From Microbacterium immunditiarum (GTDB taxonomy: Bacteria > Actinomycetota > Actinomycetes > Actinomycetales > Microbacteriaceae), in NCBI RefSeq assembly GCF_013409785.1, contig NZ_JACCBV010000001.1, positions 62,001 to 126,000 of the forward strand: a DNA stretch of 64,000 nt, written 5' to 3'. The position numbers were made by a program, and so were the translations under genes. Positions within the stretch are counted from its first letter, which is position 1; each line of letters opens with the position of its first letter. Below are positions 1-9,093 of the stretch, piece by piece. Below the pieces are notes generated by a model. That model was not told the DNA's origin, did not search any database, and worked only from the letters and a program-made list of their open reading frames with translations.

Positions 1-978
1 GTCGACCATCCGGCCGATCGCTTGTGGGTCGACGGAGTAGTCGCTGGTGTCCAGACGCACGTAGTAATCCCGTCCCAGACGCACTCGTTCCCGCCAGCCC
101 AGCTGCAGCGGGACCGGAGGCAGCGGCAGCATCCGAGACCGGTCGTGGTCGATCAGGTCGATCGGCCTGGCCTTGATCGTCCGCACCACCCGGGCGTTCG
201 CGCGTTCGAGCCAATCGGTCAGTTGCGTGTTGAAGTCGGCCGGTGAGGTGAAGGTGCGGCCGGGCATGAACGAGCTCTCCATCCAGCCGTTGCGCCGCTC
301 CACGATGCCCTTCGATTCGGGGTCGTAGGGCCGCAGCTGCACGACCTTGGTGGCGAGGGTGCCGGCGAACGCGGCGACACCTTGCGCGAGCCGACCCTTC
401 TGCCCGATACCGGGTTCGTTGTCCCAGATCAGCCGGCGTGGCACCCGCCCCAGCTGTTGGATCAGCTCCCACGAGCCGAGCAGCAGGTCCTCGGTCTTTC
501 GGGTCGGGATCATCCTGGCGGTGATGAACCGGGAGTGCGCTGCGACGATCACCAGCACCGGCAGCAGCACACTGCCACCGTCCTCGAGCGGGATCTTCCG
601 CGGCGGGAACCAGAGATCGCACTGCGCCGCGTCACCGGCGGCCCACGACAGCCGGTCGGCCGGGTCAACCGGGCGGTGCTCCGGCCGCAACCGGCGGACG
701 TTCTCCCGGAACCAGGTGATCGAGCCGGCCCATTCGACCCGTTCTGCGATCACCGTCGCCGGCATCGACGGATGCTCCGCGAGCAACGCCCTCACCCGCG
801 CCTCGAAGGGTGAGAACGACGTCGCCTGCGGCCTTCGCTGATACTTCGGCGGCCGGTCCGACCGCACCGCGGCCGCGACCGTGTCCCTCGCGATCCCGAG
901 GTCCCTCGCGACTTGGCGCTGCGGAACCCCGTCCGCGACCAGCCGCCTGATCAACGCCCAATCTTCCAAGGAGATCAC
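1..978 (-). CDS. istA: IS21-family transposase IstA, 5' part (cut by window edge)
   Basis: This is the DDE transposase of an IS21-type element, which cuts and joins the element ends together with the IstB ATPase. The frame opens at a GTG and runs off the left edge in frame after 326 codons. A helix-turn-helix region lies at residues about 5-45 (ALIRRLVADGVPQRQVARDL). The catalytic triad is visible as D121 (QCDLWF), D186 (IWDNEPG) and E227 (SKGIVERRNG). IS21 transposases are usually over 400-500 residues, so the C-terminus and a following istB should lie outside the window. The upstream in-frame stop is 30 bp before the GTG, so the start is well constrained. The terminal repeats just upstream support an intact left end. 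Confidence 0.93.
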   Translation of the reverse strand, partial: MISLEDWALIRRLVADGVPQRQVARDLGIARDTVAAAVRSDRPPKYQRRPQATSFSPFEARVRALLAEHPSMPATVIAERVEWAGSITWFRENVRRLRPEHRPVDPADRLSWAAGDAAQCDLWFPPRKIPLEDGGSVLLPVLVIVAAHSRFITARMIPTRKTEDLLLGSWELIQQLGRVPRRLIWDNEPGIGQKGRLAQGVAAFAGTLATKVVQLRPYDPESKGIVERRNGWMESSFMPGRTFTSPADFNTQLTDWLERANARVVRTIKARPIDLIDHDRSRMLPLPPVPLQLGWRERVRLGRDYYVRLDTSDYSVDPQAIGRMVD

Positions 979-1005
979 CCACCCAATCTGGTCTGGGTGG
1001 CCTAG

Positions 1006-1048
1006 TTTTCAAGCGTCGTTTTGGCCGGGTTCTTGAGCGTCGCCGACA
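1006..1048 (-). repeat. Probable terminal end of the IS21-type element
   Basis: Read on the minus strand, this stretch begins TGTCGGCGACGC and contains two copies of a 12-mer, GACGCTCAAGAA and GACGCTTGAAAA, 24 bp apart. IS21 elements start with TG and carry repeated transposase-binding sites inside each end, so 1048 is the likely outer boundary. The other end is outside the window, so the boundary cannot be confirmed here. Confidence 0.65.
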
Positions 1049-1560
1049 CCGGAACCCCTGGTCCGAGCGTCGACCATCGAGTGCCGCCCTCACCCCGATT
1101 GCAGACTGCCTCACGCACAGGGTGGCCCTTATTGTGCTAGCGCACGTATGCGGATCGGACTCGCGCGCCCTACGCTCCGTCCGGCGCGCCGGGCGGACGC
1201 CGGATTGCATGTCGCTGCGACGCACTTTCGTTGGCACGCAAGTGCAAGAGCACGACGCGTCCACGAAGACGAGGCCGCCTTCGGATTCGAAGTCAGATGG
1301 AAAGCGCCGCACTGCGTGCACGGGTGGACGCCGACGACCACGCGATCGCGTGCTGCTCAAGCATCCTGGCACGCGCGGCGAACAGCGCGCGGCCAGCCAC
1401 ATATAGGGAGGGGTAGGGGGTTTTCGGGCAGGTAAACACCGCGGCTCCATGTCGTGAAACAGGAACGACCGCGGGTAACAGCGGTACTTTGCCGCGGCCC
1501 TTCGCGCCACGGCATCACGTGCCCCAAGTCGTTATCTCGCCCCCCTGTCCGGTTGTCGAC
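1049..1560. other. Stretch between two IS elements with no supportable gene
   Basis: About 510 bp lie between the IS21 end and the IS30 left repeat. Several short frames are open on both strands, but none has a convincing start, ribosome site or recognisable motif. It is probably decayed DNA of an insertion hot spot. Confidence 0.6.
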
Positions 1561-1588
1561 GGCGCTCGAAAACTGGACAGTAGCGGCG
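1561..1588 (+). repeat. Left inverted repeat of IS30-type element
   Basis: This 28-bp end starts GGCGCTCGAAAACTGGACAG and matches the reverse complement of 2889-2916 at roughly 20 of 28 positions by eye. Confidence 0.7.
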
Positions 1589-1639
1589 CGGTGGTTTCTA
1601 GTGACCGTCGCACGAGGACCATCCGGAAGGGGTTCTCGT

Positions 1640-2872
1640 ATGTCGTCTCGTCGTGTTCGGAAGGGGCCGGGTCGTAGGCCGAAGTCATTGGCGCGGAAGC
1701 GGTTCGTTGAGCTGCTTGCTGAAGGCTGGTCGATGGCCGCCGCCGCCCGCGAGGTGGGAGTGAGCCGATCCGCGGCGCACATCTGGAAGAACGGCACGAC
1801 AGTCAGGCGCAAGGATGGCACCGTCAAGGTCGTGCCCCCGCTCGAGCCGCTTGCCGCCCGTGTCATCTCGCCCCGGTTCCTGTCGGAGGAGGAGCGGGTG
1901 CAGATCGCTGACCTCGCATCGCGCGGCCTCGGTCCGACCGCGATCGGAACCGTGCTGGGAAGGGCGCCATCCACGATCAGCCGGGAGCTGCGACGCAATC
2001 TGCATCCATCGGGGCAGTACCGGCCGTTTCACGCGCACTCGGCCGCCGCAGCGCGGCGGCGGAGAACCCGAGCGTTCAAGCTGAGCAGCGACCCTGAGCT
2101 GCGCTCATACGTGACCGCCAGACTCAAGGAGAGGTGGAGTCCGCAGCAGATCTCCCGCGCCCTGCAACGCGCACACCCCGATGAGCCGGCGCGGCGAGTG
2201 GCGGCAGAGACGATCTATCAGGCCATCTACCGTCCATCGGCCGGGATTCTGCGCAAGCCGGCGCCGTCACCGCTACGGACCGGGCGTGACCATCGGCGCG
2301 GTCACACCCGGCAGATCCGGGCGGGGAGGCGGTTCGCGCAGCCGATGCTGTCAGTGCACCAGCGCGGCTTCGATCCCTCCGACCGCTCGGAGGCCGGCCA
2401 CTGGGAGGGGGACCTCATCGTCGGCCCTCACAATCGATCTGCGATCGGCACGCTCGTGGAACGACAGACCCGCTACGTGAAGCTGCTACATCTGCCCGCG
2501 TTCAACTCGATCGAGATGCACGCGGCCCTCGTCCGCACGCTCGGCGAACTACCGCCACCGTTGCGGCGCACGCTGACCTGGGATCAGGGCACCGAGATGG
2601 CCAATCACCTCGACGTCACCGCCGACACCGGAACGCGGATCTACTTCTGCGACGCCGCGAGCCCCTGGCAACGCGGCAGCAACGAGAACACCAACGGCCT
2701 GTTGCGTCAGTACTTCCCGAAATCCACGGACCTGTCTGTGCACAGCCCACGTGACCTCGCTCGCGTCGAGTCCGAACTCAACAGACGTCCCCGGATGACA
2801 CTCGGCGACCGCACGCCACACGACCTCTTCACTGCTTTGCTAGCCTCCGAGAACCATCCCTCGTTGCGATGA
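1640..2872 (+). CDS. IS30-family transposase
   Basis: This 410-aa DDE transposase moves the surrounding element. I place the start at the ATG at 1640 because GGAAGGGG lies about 8 nt upstream and the frame extension before it shows no homology. An N-terminal helix-turn-helix is at about residues 22-50 (FVELLAEGWSMAAAAREVG), followed by a second one near residues 82-120 (EEERVQIADLASRG, STISRELRRN), which is the typical IS30 arrangement. The catalytic residues are D258 (GHWEGDLIVG), D315 (TWDQGTEM) and E349 (RGSNENTNGLLRQYFPK). The frame is intact from start to stop. Confidence 0.94.
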   Translation: MSSRRVRKGPGRRPKSLARKRFVELLAEGWSMAAAAREVGVSRSAAHIWKNGTTVRRKDGTVKVVPPLEPLAARVISPRFLSEEERVQIADLASRGLGPTAIGTVLGRAPSTISRELRRNLHPSGQYRPFHAHSAAAARRRRTRAFKLSSDPELRSYVTARLKERWSPQQISRALQRAHPDEPARRVAAETIYQAIYRPSAGILRKPAPSPLRTGRDHRRGHTRQIRAGRRFAQPMLSVHQRGFDPSDRSEAGHWEGDLIVGPHNRSAIGTLVERQTRYVKLLHLPAFNSIEMHAALVRTLGELPPPLRRTLTWDQGTEMANHLDVTADTGTRIYFCDAASPWQRGSNENTNGLLRQYFPKSTDLSVHSPRDLARVESELNRRPRMTLGDRTPHDLFTALLASENHPSLR

Positions 2873-2888
2873 CTGCTGGAATACAAGG

Positions 2889-2916
2889 CGCCGAAAACGT
2901 TCAGAGTTCGGGCGCC
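2889..2916 (-). repeat. Right inverted repeat of IS30-type element
   Basis: Read on the minus strand it starts GGCGCCCGAACTCTGAACG and pairs with the left end at 1561-1588. It begins 16 bp after the transposase stop codon. Confidence 0.7.
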
Positions 2917-3020
2917 GTCGACACCGGTTTCCCGCGGGACTTATGCGAGCGATCTAGTGGAATCGATCGTAGCGGTCACGTCGGTCCGTCGGTGACCGCG
3001 TATCGCAACAGTTCTCGGAT

Positions 3021-3197
3021 CTAGACGCGGCTATCAACCTCGGACGTGTGGATCAAGTCCGATCTGATCCAGAACAGCGATGAGCGGAGCGTTGCAAGTC
3101 GACGATGATTGGTCCATGGTCGCGAACGCCCCACCGGCACTGGCATCAGCGGCTCCAGAACAGCCCAAACCTCATCCGAGATCTCCTTACGCGTCAC
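3021..3197 (-). pseudogene. N-terminal stub of an IS5-family transposase
   Basis: A 58-codon frame starting at GTG encodes TRKEISDEVWAVLEPLMP followed by GRSRPWTNHRRL. This is the characteristic N-terminus of IS5-group transposases (a 'D.W..LEPLLP' pattern). The homology stops after about 42 residues, and the frame closes soon afterwards, so nothing catalytic remains. The sequence just upstream on the same strand, GGGCGTGTTGATCAAG near 3234-3249, looks like an IS5 terminus. It is a truncated remnant beside the IS30 insertion. Confidence 0.6.
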
Positions 3198-3264
3198 ATC
3201 ATCGAGACTCGCCGACCACTAACCCAGACCTCTTGATCAACACGCCCTAGGCACGGCGCCCGGA

Positions 3265-4524
3265 CTACAGCCGCAACTCCCCCGCCGGCGAGGCCGCCTG
3301 CATCACGTGCCGGAGCTCATCAGCACGCTCGGTGTCGCCGACGCCGCGGCGGTACGAGAACATCCGCATGCCGGCCACAGCAAGGCGTGCCGGACGTCCT
3401 TCGAAGCCGACCACATCGAAGGCGGTCGCGGGTCGGTCATCCGGGTACATGAGCACTGCCAGCGGCGAATCGAGCGCGGCGGCCGTCGTGAGCGCCTGGA
3501 AGACGTGGTCTCGCGCGGGCGGGGTCGCGCTCGAGTACTTCGCCTCGAAGGTCGCCGCGACCCGCCCGTCCGCCCAGCGCAGCAGCCCGTCCGGCTCGAC
3601 GCCCTGCGCGACCTTGCCGGTCGCGGCGTCGCGTAGCAGCGGGTGTGTGGTCTTCGATGCGAGATGCAGCGCGGGGTCGAGCGCAACGACGGCCCTCAGC
3701 GTGCGCTCGAGCAGCGTTTCGAGCAGCGGCCAGGGCTCGACCGCGACCTCGAGGCCCGTTGCGTGGCCGGGGTCGCCAACGACGGAGCGGTTCCGCAGCA
3801 GCGGCGCAGCGATGTCCCACGCGGGCCCGTACGCCGCCCACTGCGACGGCAGGCGCCGCCGCCCGACCATCGGGTTCACGAACGACGGAATCGCTTGTCC
3901 CGGCACCACAGCGCTCTGCAGTCGCCGCAACCGGGACGCGAGCTCGCCGCCGGCGGCAGAGCGGCTGAGCAACCCCGCTACGACACTCATCCCGCGCGTG
4001 AAGTCGTTGCCGACGCTCAGCTCGTCGCGGCTCATCGGGAATCGCGCCGGGTCGAGGACGACGCCGCGCATCCAGCGGGTGACGTCCAGCCGCCCGCTCC
4101 ACCGGCGGCTGACGTGGTGCTTGCGCTCGTACACCTGCAGCGGCCCCTCGCGGCGGATGGCGCGTTCGAGGCGGCGGGCGTATTCGAGCGCGAGGGCGGC
4201 TGAGAGGTCATCGCGGCGCTGCGACGGGCGGGAGCGCTGGCTGCCGGCAACCGCGAGGCGCGTGTCGTCCGAGAGCAGGTGAATGACGGCGGTCGTCCAG
4301 TCGTCGACCCGCAGTTTCGGCGCGACCTCGATGACGTCGCCGCCCGGCAGCGTGAACGAGCCGATGACGTTCATGAACGTGACTGCGTCGCCGTCGGTGG
4401 TGAACTGCCGAAGACGCGGCCTGAGCTGTTCGACGAGCCCGGCTGCGGCAGACGTCATCTCGTCCCGGCGCCGACGCTCGACGACCTGGGGCTCGAACTC
4501 GCGGAACGAGTGCCGCTCGGACAT
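3265..4524 (-). CDS. mcrC: McrC-like PD-(D/E)xK nuclease subunit
   Basis: This 419-aa protein is the DNA-cleaving partner of the McrB-like motor encoded just upstream. The C-terminal third carries the PD-(D/E)xK nuclease signature: D312 (GVEPDGLL) and E327-x-K329 (ATFEAKY). The N-terminal region (about 25-75, with FTLPGGDVIEVAPKLRVDDW) matches the McrC family N-terminal fold. The start is the ATG that overlaps the mcrB stop by one base (TGATG), so the two are translationally coupled. A long in-frame extension upstream of this ATG is antisense-free shadow inside mcrB and was not used. In E. coli, McrC cleaves modified DNA, whereas in LlaJI and BsuMI its relatives act inside true restriction-modification systems; the two methylase genes next door point to the latter. 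Confidence 0.9.
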   Translation of the reverse strand: MSERHSFREFEPQVVERRRRDEMTSAAAGLVEQLRPRLRQFTTDGDAVTFMNVIGSFTLPGGDVIEVAPKLRVDDWTTAVIHLLSDDTRLAVAGSQRSRPSQRRDDLSAALALEYARRLERAIRREGPLQVYERKHHVSRRWSGRLDVTRWMRGVVLDPARFPMSRDELSVGNDFTRGMSVVAGLLSRSAAGGELASRLRRLQSAVVPGQAIPSFVNPMVGRRRLPSQWAAYGPAWDIAAPLLRNRSVVGDPGHATGLEVAVEPWPLLETLLERTLRAVVALDPALHLASKTTHPLLRDAATGKVAQGVEPDGLLRWADGRVAATFEAKYSSATPPARDHVFQALTTAAALDSPLAVLMYPDDRPATAFDVVGFEGRPARLAVAGMRMFSYRRGVGDTERADELRHVMQAASPAGELRL

Positions 4525-6242
4525 CACAGCTTCGCTTGATGCTTGAGCTCCTCGACGGCGTCCGCTGCGCCGAGCGTGGACAGCTCGCGGATGTGGAGGC
4601 GGGCAGAGGCGTACGTGCCGAGCTCCGAATCCCCCGCCTTCCAGGTTGCCGTCGCGTCTGCCCGGGTGTCTGGTGTCTCCGCGGTGCCGGCCCGCAGTAC
4701 GGCCGCGAGCGCGCCGTCGTCGTCCTGCATGGCCAGGCGCAGCGTCGAGACAACGCGGAAGTCGAAGGCGCTCGCCAGACTGTGGATGGCGTCCTCCACG
4801 GTATCGCGGCGGATACCCCAGAAGTTCGACTGCCCGAGGCGGAAGTCGGTGCCCAGCACGGCGTCGATACGCCCGTTTAGCGCGCGGAGGAGCTCGACGG
4901 CCAGAGCGGCCACGGTGCCCGTCGTCCACTCGTCGAGTGGTGCCGCGAAGTCGGGGTCCTCAGCTGCGTTCAGCTGCTGCGCGAGGACGTCGTAGTTCGG
5001 TGGCATCTCGATGATGGAGAAGCGGCGGCGCAGCGCCGCGTCGAGCGGCGCGACCGAGCGGTCGGACGAGTTCATTGCCGCGACGACCCAGAGGTTCGAG
5101 GGGAGCGTGAACTCGCCCGGCACTCGAACGTCCTTCCCGTGCTTGAACTCGTCGGGCACGTCGATGCCGAGTTCTCCGAACGGGAGATTCACGAAGGAGC
5201 GCCCGCGCTTGTCCTTGTCCAGTAGCGCGATGGTGTCGCCGAGGACCGCAGCGGCGTTCCCGCGGTTGAACTCGTCGAGGACCAACAACGCGCGGGTGTC
5301 CGGGTTGCCAGCGTACTGCGCGAGGTTGACGAGCGGCCCCGGCGTGGGCTTCACCGAAACGCCGTTCTTCGCCGGGTGCGGCAGCAAGCCGACGACCAGG
5401 TTCTCGTAAGTGTAGGCGGGGTGCAGCACGACGACGCGCGCCTTGCCGGGCAGACCGGTGTTCGCTTCACTGAACGCGTCGTGGTTCTTGTCGGGGTCGA
5501 ACAGCAGGCCGCCAGCGGCGTTCTCCACGAAATGCGTGAGCTTCTCGAGCAGCACCGTCTTGCCCGTCCCTGGCGGGCCGACGAGGAGGATGTTGGGATT
5601 CTCGACAAGTCGCTCGATGAGTGCAGCCACATCCGGCTCAGCTGCAACCCCGCCCGATACTTCGATGGCTCGGCACGCGTCGCTATCTCTGGTCGCTGCA
5701 GCGCGCTCCTGGACGACAGCGGGGGTTTGGTCGAGTGCGGCCCACTCGAGACCCGGTTGCGGCTTGCCTAGGAACGCGCGGATATGAAGCACATCCTTCT
5801 CGTCGCGGAGCTTGACGGCGACGACGTAAGGGTCCAGGTCTCGTGATGCAAAGTCCGCCCACTGGGTCTCAGCATCGGCAAACACAGCCTTCGTCGGGTC
5901 ACCGGGAAACGTCTCGACCGTTGCTGGGGAGGGATTCAGCGAGACTTTCCACGGAAGTGGCGCGTCGCTATAGCCCCACCCGACGTGGAAGCGCTCGCTT
6001 GAGAACGAAACGAAACCGCGATGGGAGCCACCGGGCCACTGGTACGTAATGTCATGGGATGCGTTGGGGACCGCGGGGACATCGAACACCCGAGAGAGCA
6101 GCCCGCCACATTGGGAGGACGGACCACCGGACTGAAGGAAGTCGTGCGAATACGGCGCCTTCCCGAGGCGACCGTAGGCAGCCCCGAAATTGGAGCGGGT
6201 GTATTTCCATACCCAGACTGCTTCGACCGGCTGAGACCCCAC
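4524..6242 (-). CDS. mcrB: McrB-like AAA+ NTPase of restriction system
   Basis: This 572-aa motor subunit translocates DNA in McrBC complexes. The AAA+ core is complete: Walker A GPPGTGKT at residues 222-229, Walker B LLVLDEFN at 319-326 and the McrB signature MNSSDRS at 390-396, followed by LRRRF. Residues 1-200 form a separate N-terminal domain, presumably for DNA recognition, that I do not recognise. The start is a GTG with GGAAGGTGAG 6-8 nt upstream, only 3 nt after the stop of the methylase gene. The order methylase-mcrB-mcrC with almost no spacing indicates one operon. McrB of this family is usually a GTPase; nucleotide preference cannot be read here. Confidence 0.9.
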   Translation of the reverse strand: MGSQPVEAVWVWKYTRSNFGAAYGRLGKAPYSHDFLQSGGPSSQCGGLLSRVFDVPAVPNASHDITYQWPGGSHRGFVSFSSERFHVGWGYSDAPLPWKVSLNPSPATVETFPGDPTKAVFADAETQWADFASRDLDPYVVAVKLRDEKDVLHIRAFLGKPQPGLEWAALDQTPAVVQERAAATRDSDACRAIEVSGGVAAEPDVAALIERLVENPNILLVGPPGTGKTVLLEKLTHFVENAAGGLLFDPDKNHDAFSEANTGLPGKARVVVLHPAYTYENLVVGLLPHPAKNGVSVKPTPGPLVNLAQYAGNPDTRALLVLDEFNRGNAAAVLGDTIALLDKDKRGRSFVNLPFGELGIDVPDEFKHGKDVRVPGEFTLPSNLWVVAAMNSSDRSVAPLDAALRRRFSIIEMPPNYDVLAQQLNAAEDPDFAAPLDEWTTGTVAALAVELLRALNGRIDAVLGTDFRLGQSNFWGIRRDTVEDAIHSLASAFDFRVVSTLRLAMQDDDGALAAVLRAGTAETPDTRADATATWKAGDSELGTYASARLHIRELSTLGAADAVEELKHQAKL

Positions 6243-6245
6243 AAC

Positions 6246-7109
6246 TCACCTTCCGATGACGATGGCCTCCGGGGAAAGGTGCGATTCGACCTCGCGCTTG
6301 CTCTGCGCAGCCAGTGACCGATGTGTTCTGAAGGTCACGATATCGGCGAAATGGAACAACTCCCGCACACCAGACGTGTCGCGATTCGACATCACCCAGC
6401 GGATGCCCCGGCGCGTCATGTCCTCGCACGCCGCAGCGAGCTCGACAAGGTCCCGCAATTCGAACGTCCTAGCCGTGTACTTGTTGAACTTCGCCGTCGG
6501 CTCCTTCTCGGAGTCTGGCTTGCTGAACACCGGCAGGTACGGGGGGTCGAGGTATACGAAGTCCCCGGGCTGCACACGGTCGAGGGCTACTCGGAAGTCC
6601 TCGGTCCGGATGTCGGCGAGGCTCAGTGTCGCCCGCAGGCCGGCGTACGTGTCCTCAGTGAACCCCTTGAACTGCCGGTCGCCCCACGGCACGTTCATGG
6701 CGCCGGTCTTGGAGTTCTCCCGCCAGAGGTGGTTCCAGGATGTCGCGTTGAGATAGAGGAACCGAGCCGCGCTCTCGAGCGGGTCGGTCGGGACCTGGGC
6801 CCGCATCTCGTAGTAGTAGTCCTTCGAGTCGCGCTCCTGATGCGCGTCGAGCAGCGGGCGCAGGGCCTCCTGCTCGTCGCGCATGGCGACCCAGGCGTTT
6901 ACGAGGTGCTTGTTCAGGTCGGCGAGATGCGCTCGGCCGCCGATGCGGGATTCGACGGCGAAGTAAACCGCGCCGCCACCGAGGAACGGCTCGTGGTAGT
7001 TCTGGAACGCGTCGGGCACGTGCGGCAGAATGCGCGGGAGCAGGCGGGTCTTCCCACCTGCCCAGCGGACGAAGGGCTTCGTGACCTTCGGCGGCGCGGT
7101 CTGCAGCAT
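6246..7109 (-). CDS. D12-class (Dam-like) DNA adenine N6-methyltransferase
   Basis: This 287-aa enzyme transfers a methyl group from SAM to adenine in a specific DNA site. Motifs in order are [15 protein letters not shown] (residues 13-27), the SAM-binding [11 protein letters not shown] (40-50) and the catalytic DPPY (188-191), the normal alpha-class order. I chose the ATG at 7109 because GGAGG lies 7 nt upstream and homology begins right after it. It is the first gene of the operon with mcrB and mcrC. It most likely protects one strand of the site cut by the McrBC-like nuclease. An orphan regulatory Dam is the alternative, but the operon arrangement argues against it. Confidence 0.92.
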   Translation of the reverse strand: MLQTAPPKVTKPFVRWAGGKTRLLPRILPHVPDAFQNYHEPFLGGGAVYFAVESRIGGRAHLADLNKHLVNAWVAMRDEQEALRPLLDAHQERDSKDYYYEMRAQVPTDPLESAARFLYLNATSWNHLWRENSKTGAMNVPWGDRQFKGFTEDTYAGLRATLSLADIRTEDFRVALDRVQPGDFVYLDPPYLPVFSKPDSEKEPTAKFNKYTARTFELRDLVELAAACEDMTRRGIRWVMSNRDTSGVRELFHFADIVTFRTHRSLAAQSKREVESHLSPEAIVIGR

Positions 7110-7130
7110 GAACGGCCTCCGGAGTGCCTG

Positions 7131-7180
7131 CGATGTCAGTGGGTCTTGCCACTCTAATCTGGAGCAGGCCACCGACATCG
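7131..7180. promoter_or_regulatory. Inverted repeat between divergent methylase genes
   Basis: The 84-bp gap between the two methylase starts holds CGATGTCAGTGG (7131-7142) and CCACCGACATCG (7169-7180), which are inverted copies matching at 11 of 12 positions with a 26-bp spacer. It sits where both promoters must lie, so it is a candidate operator controlling both arms of the locus. No controller (C-protein) gene is visible nearby, so a methylase or a distant factor would have to bind it. Confidence 0.5.
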
Positions 7181-7193
7181 GAGGCGGCCGCGG

Positions 7194-8531
7194 GTGTCGA
7201 AGGAGTTGCGGACCATCGTGAGCGGGAGCGTCGAGCTGGTCTGGCCGAACAAGAACCTCCCCCTGCACGCCTCCGGCGCGACCTCTTACACGTGGGTCGA
7301 GGACGGCGACAAGCGCCTCCGTGCCCCGTTGAAGGTCGAAGCGTTCGGCTCGACGCTTGGCCCGACGTCGAACGTGCTCGTAGTCGGCGACGGCCTCGAT
7401 GCACTCGAGGCGCTGCGCGAGACACCGGTCCTAGCGGCCGGAATCCGGGTCGTCTACATCGACCCACCGTTCAACACGCAGAAGACCTTCAACCAGTACG
7501 GTGACTCCCTCGCCACCCCGATGTGGCTGAGCATGATGCGCGACCGGCTCGCGGCCCTTAAGCCACTCCTGCGCGAGGACGCCTCCGTGTGGCTGCATCT
7601 CGACGACAGCGAGGTGCACCGCGCCCGCGTGGTAATGGACGAGGTCTTCGGCGAGGGCGCATTCGTCGCGTCAGTCGTGTGGCAGAAGCGGACCACGCGC
7701 GACTCACGCGCCGCGTTCAGCAGCAACCACGACACCGTGCTCGTGTACGCCCCCTCCGGCCCGCGGAAGTGGAAGCTGAGCCGTAACCTGCTCGTGAAGG
7801 ACGAGGCGCTGCTTCGCAACCGCGACGACGACCCGCGCGGACCGTGGTCTGATGCCCCGTTCACGGCGCCCGGCTACCGCAAGGCGCAGCAGTACGACAT
7901 CGTCACGCCCACCGGCGATGTCCTCCGACCCCCGCGAGGCCGCAGCTGGTACGCCACGGAGGCGACCTACCGAGACCTACTCGCGGAGGACCGCATCTGG
8001 TTCCCTCGGAACGGTGCCGGCGCCCCGCGCATCAAGCTCTTCGCGCACCAACTCAGGGGCCTCGTGCCCTTCACGGTGTGGGGCTCGGCGGACGTCGGAA
8101 CCAACGACGACGCCAAGAGGCACCTGCTCGAGATGTTCCCTGGTCGCCCTGTCTTCGACACCCCGAAGCCCGAGGAACTGCTCGAGCGCATCATCCACAT
8201 CGCCTCGAACCCGGGCGAGCTCGTCGTCGACCTGTTCGCTGGGTCGGGGACCACGGCTGCCACCGCGCACAAGATGCGGCGACACTGGGTCACGGTGGAG
8301 CGGAACACGCAGACGGTGCTCGACTTCACCCTCCCCCGTCTTCGGCAGGTCGTCAGCGGCGAGGACAAGGGCGGTATCACCGGCCAGGTGTCCTGGACCG
8401 GCGGCGGCAGTTTCAAGGTCGTGCACGTCGCGCCCCGCTTCGGGACGCTCACAGGCGTTCATCGTGCGAGTGCCCTGGGCGCGGCGCTTCGCGATGCACC
8501 ATTGCCGTTCGTCCGGAAACGCTCGGCCTGA
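7194..8531 (+). CDS. Beta-class (Mod-like) DNA methyltransferase
   Basis: This 445-aa amino-methyltransferase modifies adenine N6 or cytosine N4. The catalytic motif DPPFNTQ (residues 90-96) precedes the SAM-binding FAGSGTT (348-354), which defines the beta class also found in type III Mod subunits. The region between them is the likely target-recognition domain. The start is a GTG with GGAGGCGG about 7 nt upstream; a GTG 8 codons later is possible. It is transcribed away from the methylase-mcrB-mcrC operon and has no res gene after it, so it is not a type III system. It probably supplies the second methyl mark for an asymmetric site recognised by the McrBC-like enzyme. Confidence 0.9.
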   Translation: MSKELRTIVSGSVELVWPNKNLPLHASGATSYTWVEDGDKRLRAPLKVEAFGSTLGPTSNVLVVGDGLDALEALRETPVLAAGIRVVYIDPPFNTQKTFNQYGDSLATPMWLSMMRDRLAALKPLLREDASVWLHLDDSEVHRARVVMDEVFGEGAFVASVVWQKRTTRDSRAAFSSNHDTVLVYAPSGPRKWKLSRNLLVKDEALLRNRDDDPRGPWSDAPFTAPGYRKAQQYDIVTPTGDVLRPPRGRSWYATEATYRDLLAEDRIWFPRNGAGAPRIKLFAHQLRGLVPFTVWGSADVGTNDDAKRHLLEMFPGRPVFDTPKPEELLERIIHIASNPGELVVDLFAGSGTTAATAHKMRRHWVTVERNTQTVLDFTLPRLRQVVSGEDKGGITGQVSWTGGGSFKVVHVAPRFGTLTGVHRASALGAALRDAPLPFVRKRSA

Positions 8532-9047
8532 ATCTCGGTGGCTGGGCTGCCGGCTCGATGAGTTGCTGCCATCGCCGCAAGGCCGCCTGCGTGCCGGCGC
8601 GCGGCCCCCCTCTCCCATTTCCTCGTCCATCGCGCGAGAGCCGCCGTCGCGCTGGCGCGCATGCCACCTCGGCACGCCATGCTGAGGCGATGCCCTCTCC
8701 GCGCACTTTGAGGTCAGCGTGAACCTCGACGGGTTGTGGCGATGACCCCCGCTTCGACCCTGGCTGGTGCGGGTCGCGAGGCTCTTCCGGCCCGCTTCCA
8801 TCCGGACGACACCATCGGCGTCATCTGCCGCACCGGCTACCGCCGCGGCGCTCTCGCGCCCAAGAGAGGATCAGGTCGTTCCCGGCGGTCGGTTCATCTG
8901 AACAGCTTTCCGGTCACTCCCTCGATCGCCGCTGTTGCGACCGAACGGCCGTGTGCATCCCCCCGACACTCGTACGCCCTGTGAAGACGGGTCCTCCCAC
9001 AGATGCGGGATAGGCGGGCGGACCACCGCCGCCTGGTAACCCAAGAG
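8532..9047. other. Non-coding stretch between convergent genes
   Basis: About 515 bp follow the methylase stop. A frame at 8742-8984 is open but has no ribosome site and no recognisable motif, and the antisense frames look random. I see no gene here. Confidence 0.55.
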
Positions 9048-9086
9048 CTTTGTGAGCGAGGCCCCCGGCGCGTGCCCCTCACAAAG
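9048..9086 (-). terminator. Hairpin after the glycosidase operon
   Basis: CTTTGTGAG (9048-9056) and CTCACAAAG (9078-9086) form a perfect 9-bp stem around a G/C-rich loop, 8 bp beyond the stop of the last glycosidase gene. There is no clear T tract, so termination efficiency is uncertain. Confidence 0.5.
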
Positions 9087-9093
9087 GCCGCGA

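Larger units (their letters stand above)
1561..2916 (+). mobile_element. IS30-family insertion sequence
   Basis: A 1356-bp element is bounded by imperfect inverted repeats that both read GGCGC-CGAA-x-CTG-x-AC and include an inner CGGCGC, and it encloses one DDE transposase gene. GTCGAC flanks both ends (1555-1560 and 2917-2922). Because GTCGAC is its own reverse complement, it may be either a target duplication or an outward extension of the inverted repeats. The element looks complete and potentially active. Confidence 0.8.

Noticed and set aside
1122..1435. Short overlapping frames between the IS elements, one with an antitoxin-like LRARVDADDH stretch
   Set aside because: The similarity is limited to a few residues, no toxin is next to it and there is no ribosome site.
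8736..8984. Plus-strand frame of 82 codons after the methylase
   Set aside because: No ribosome site, no family and high Arg/Pro content; probably chance.
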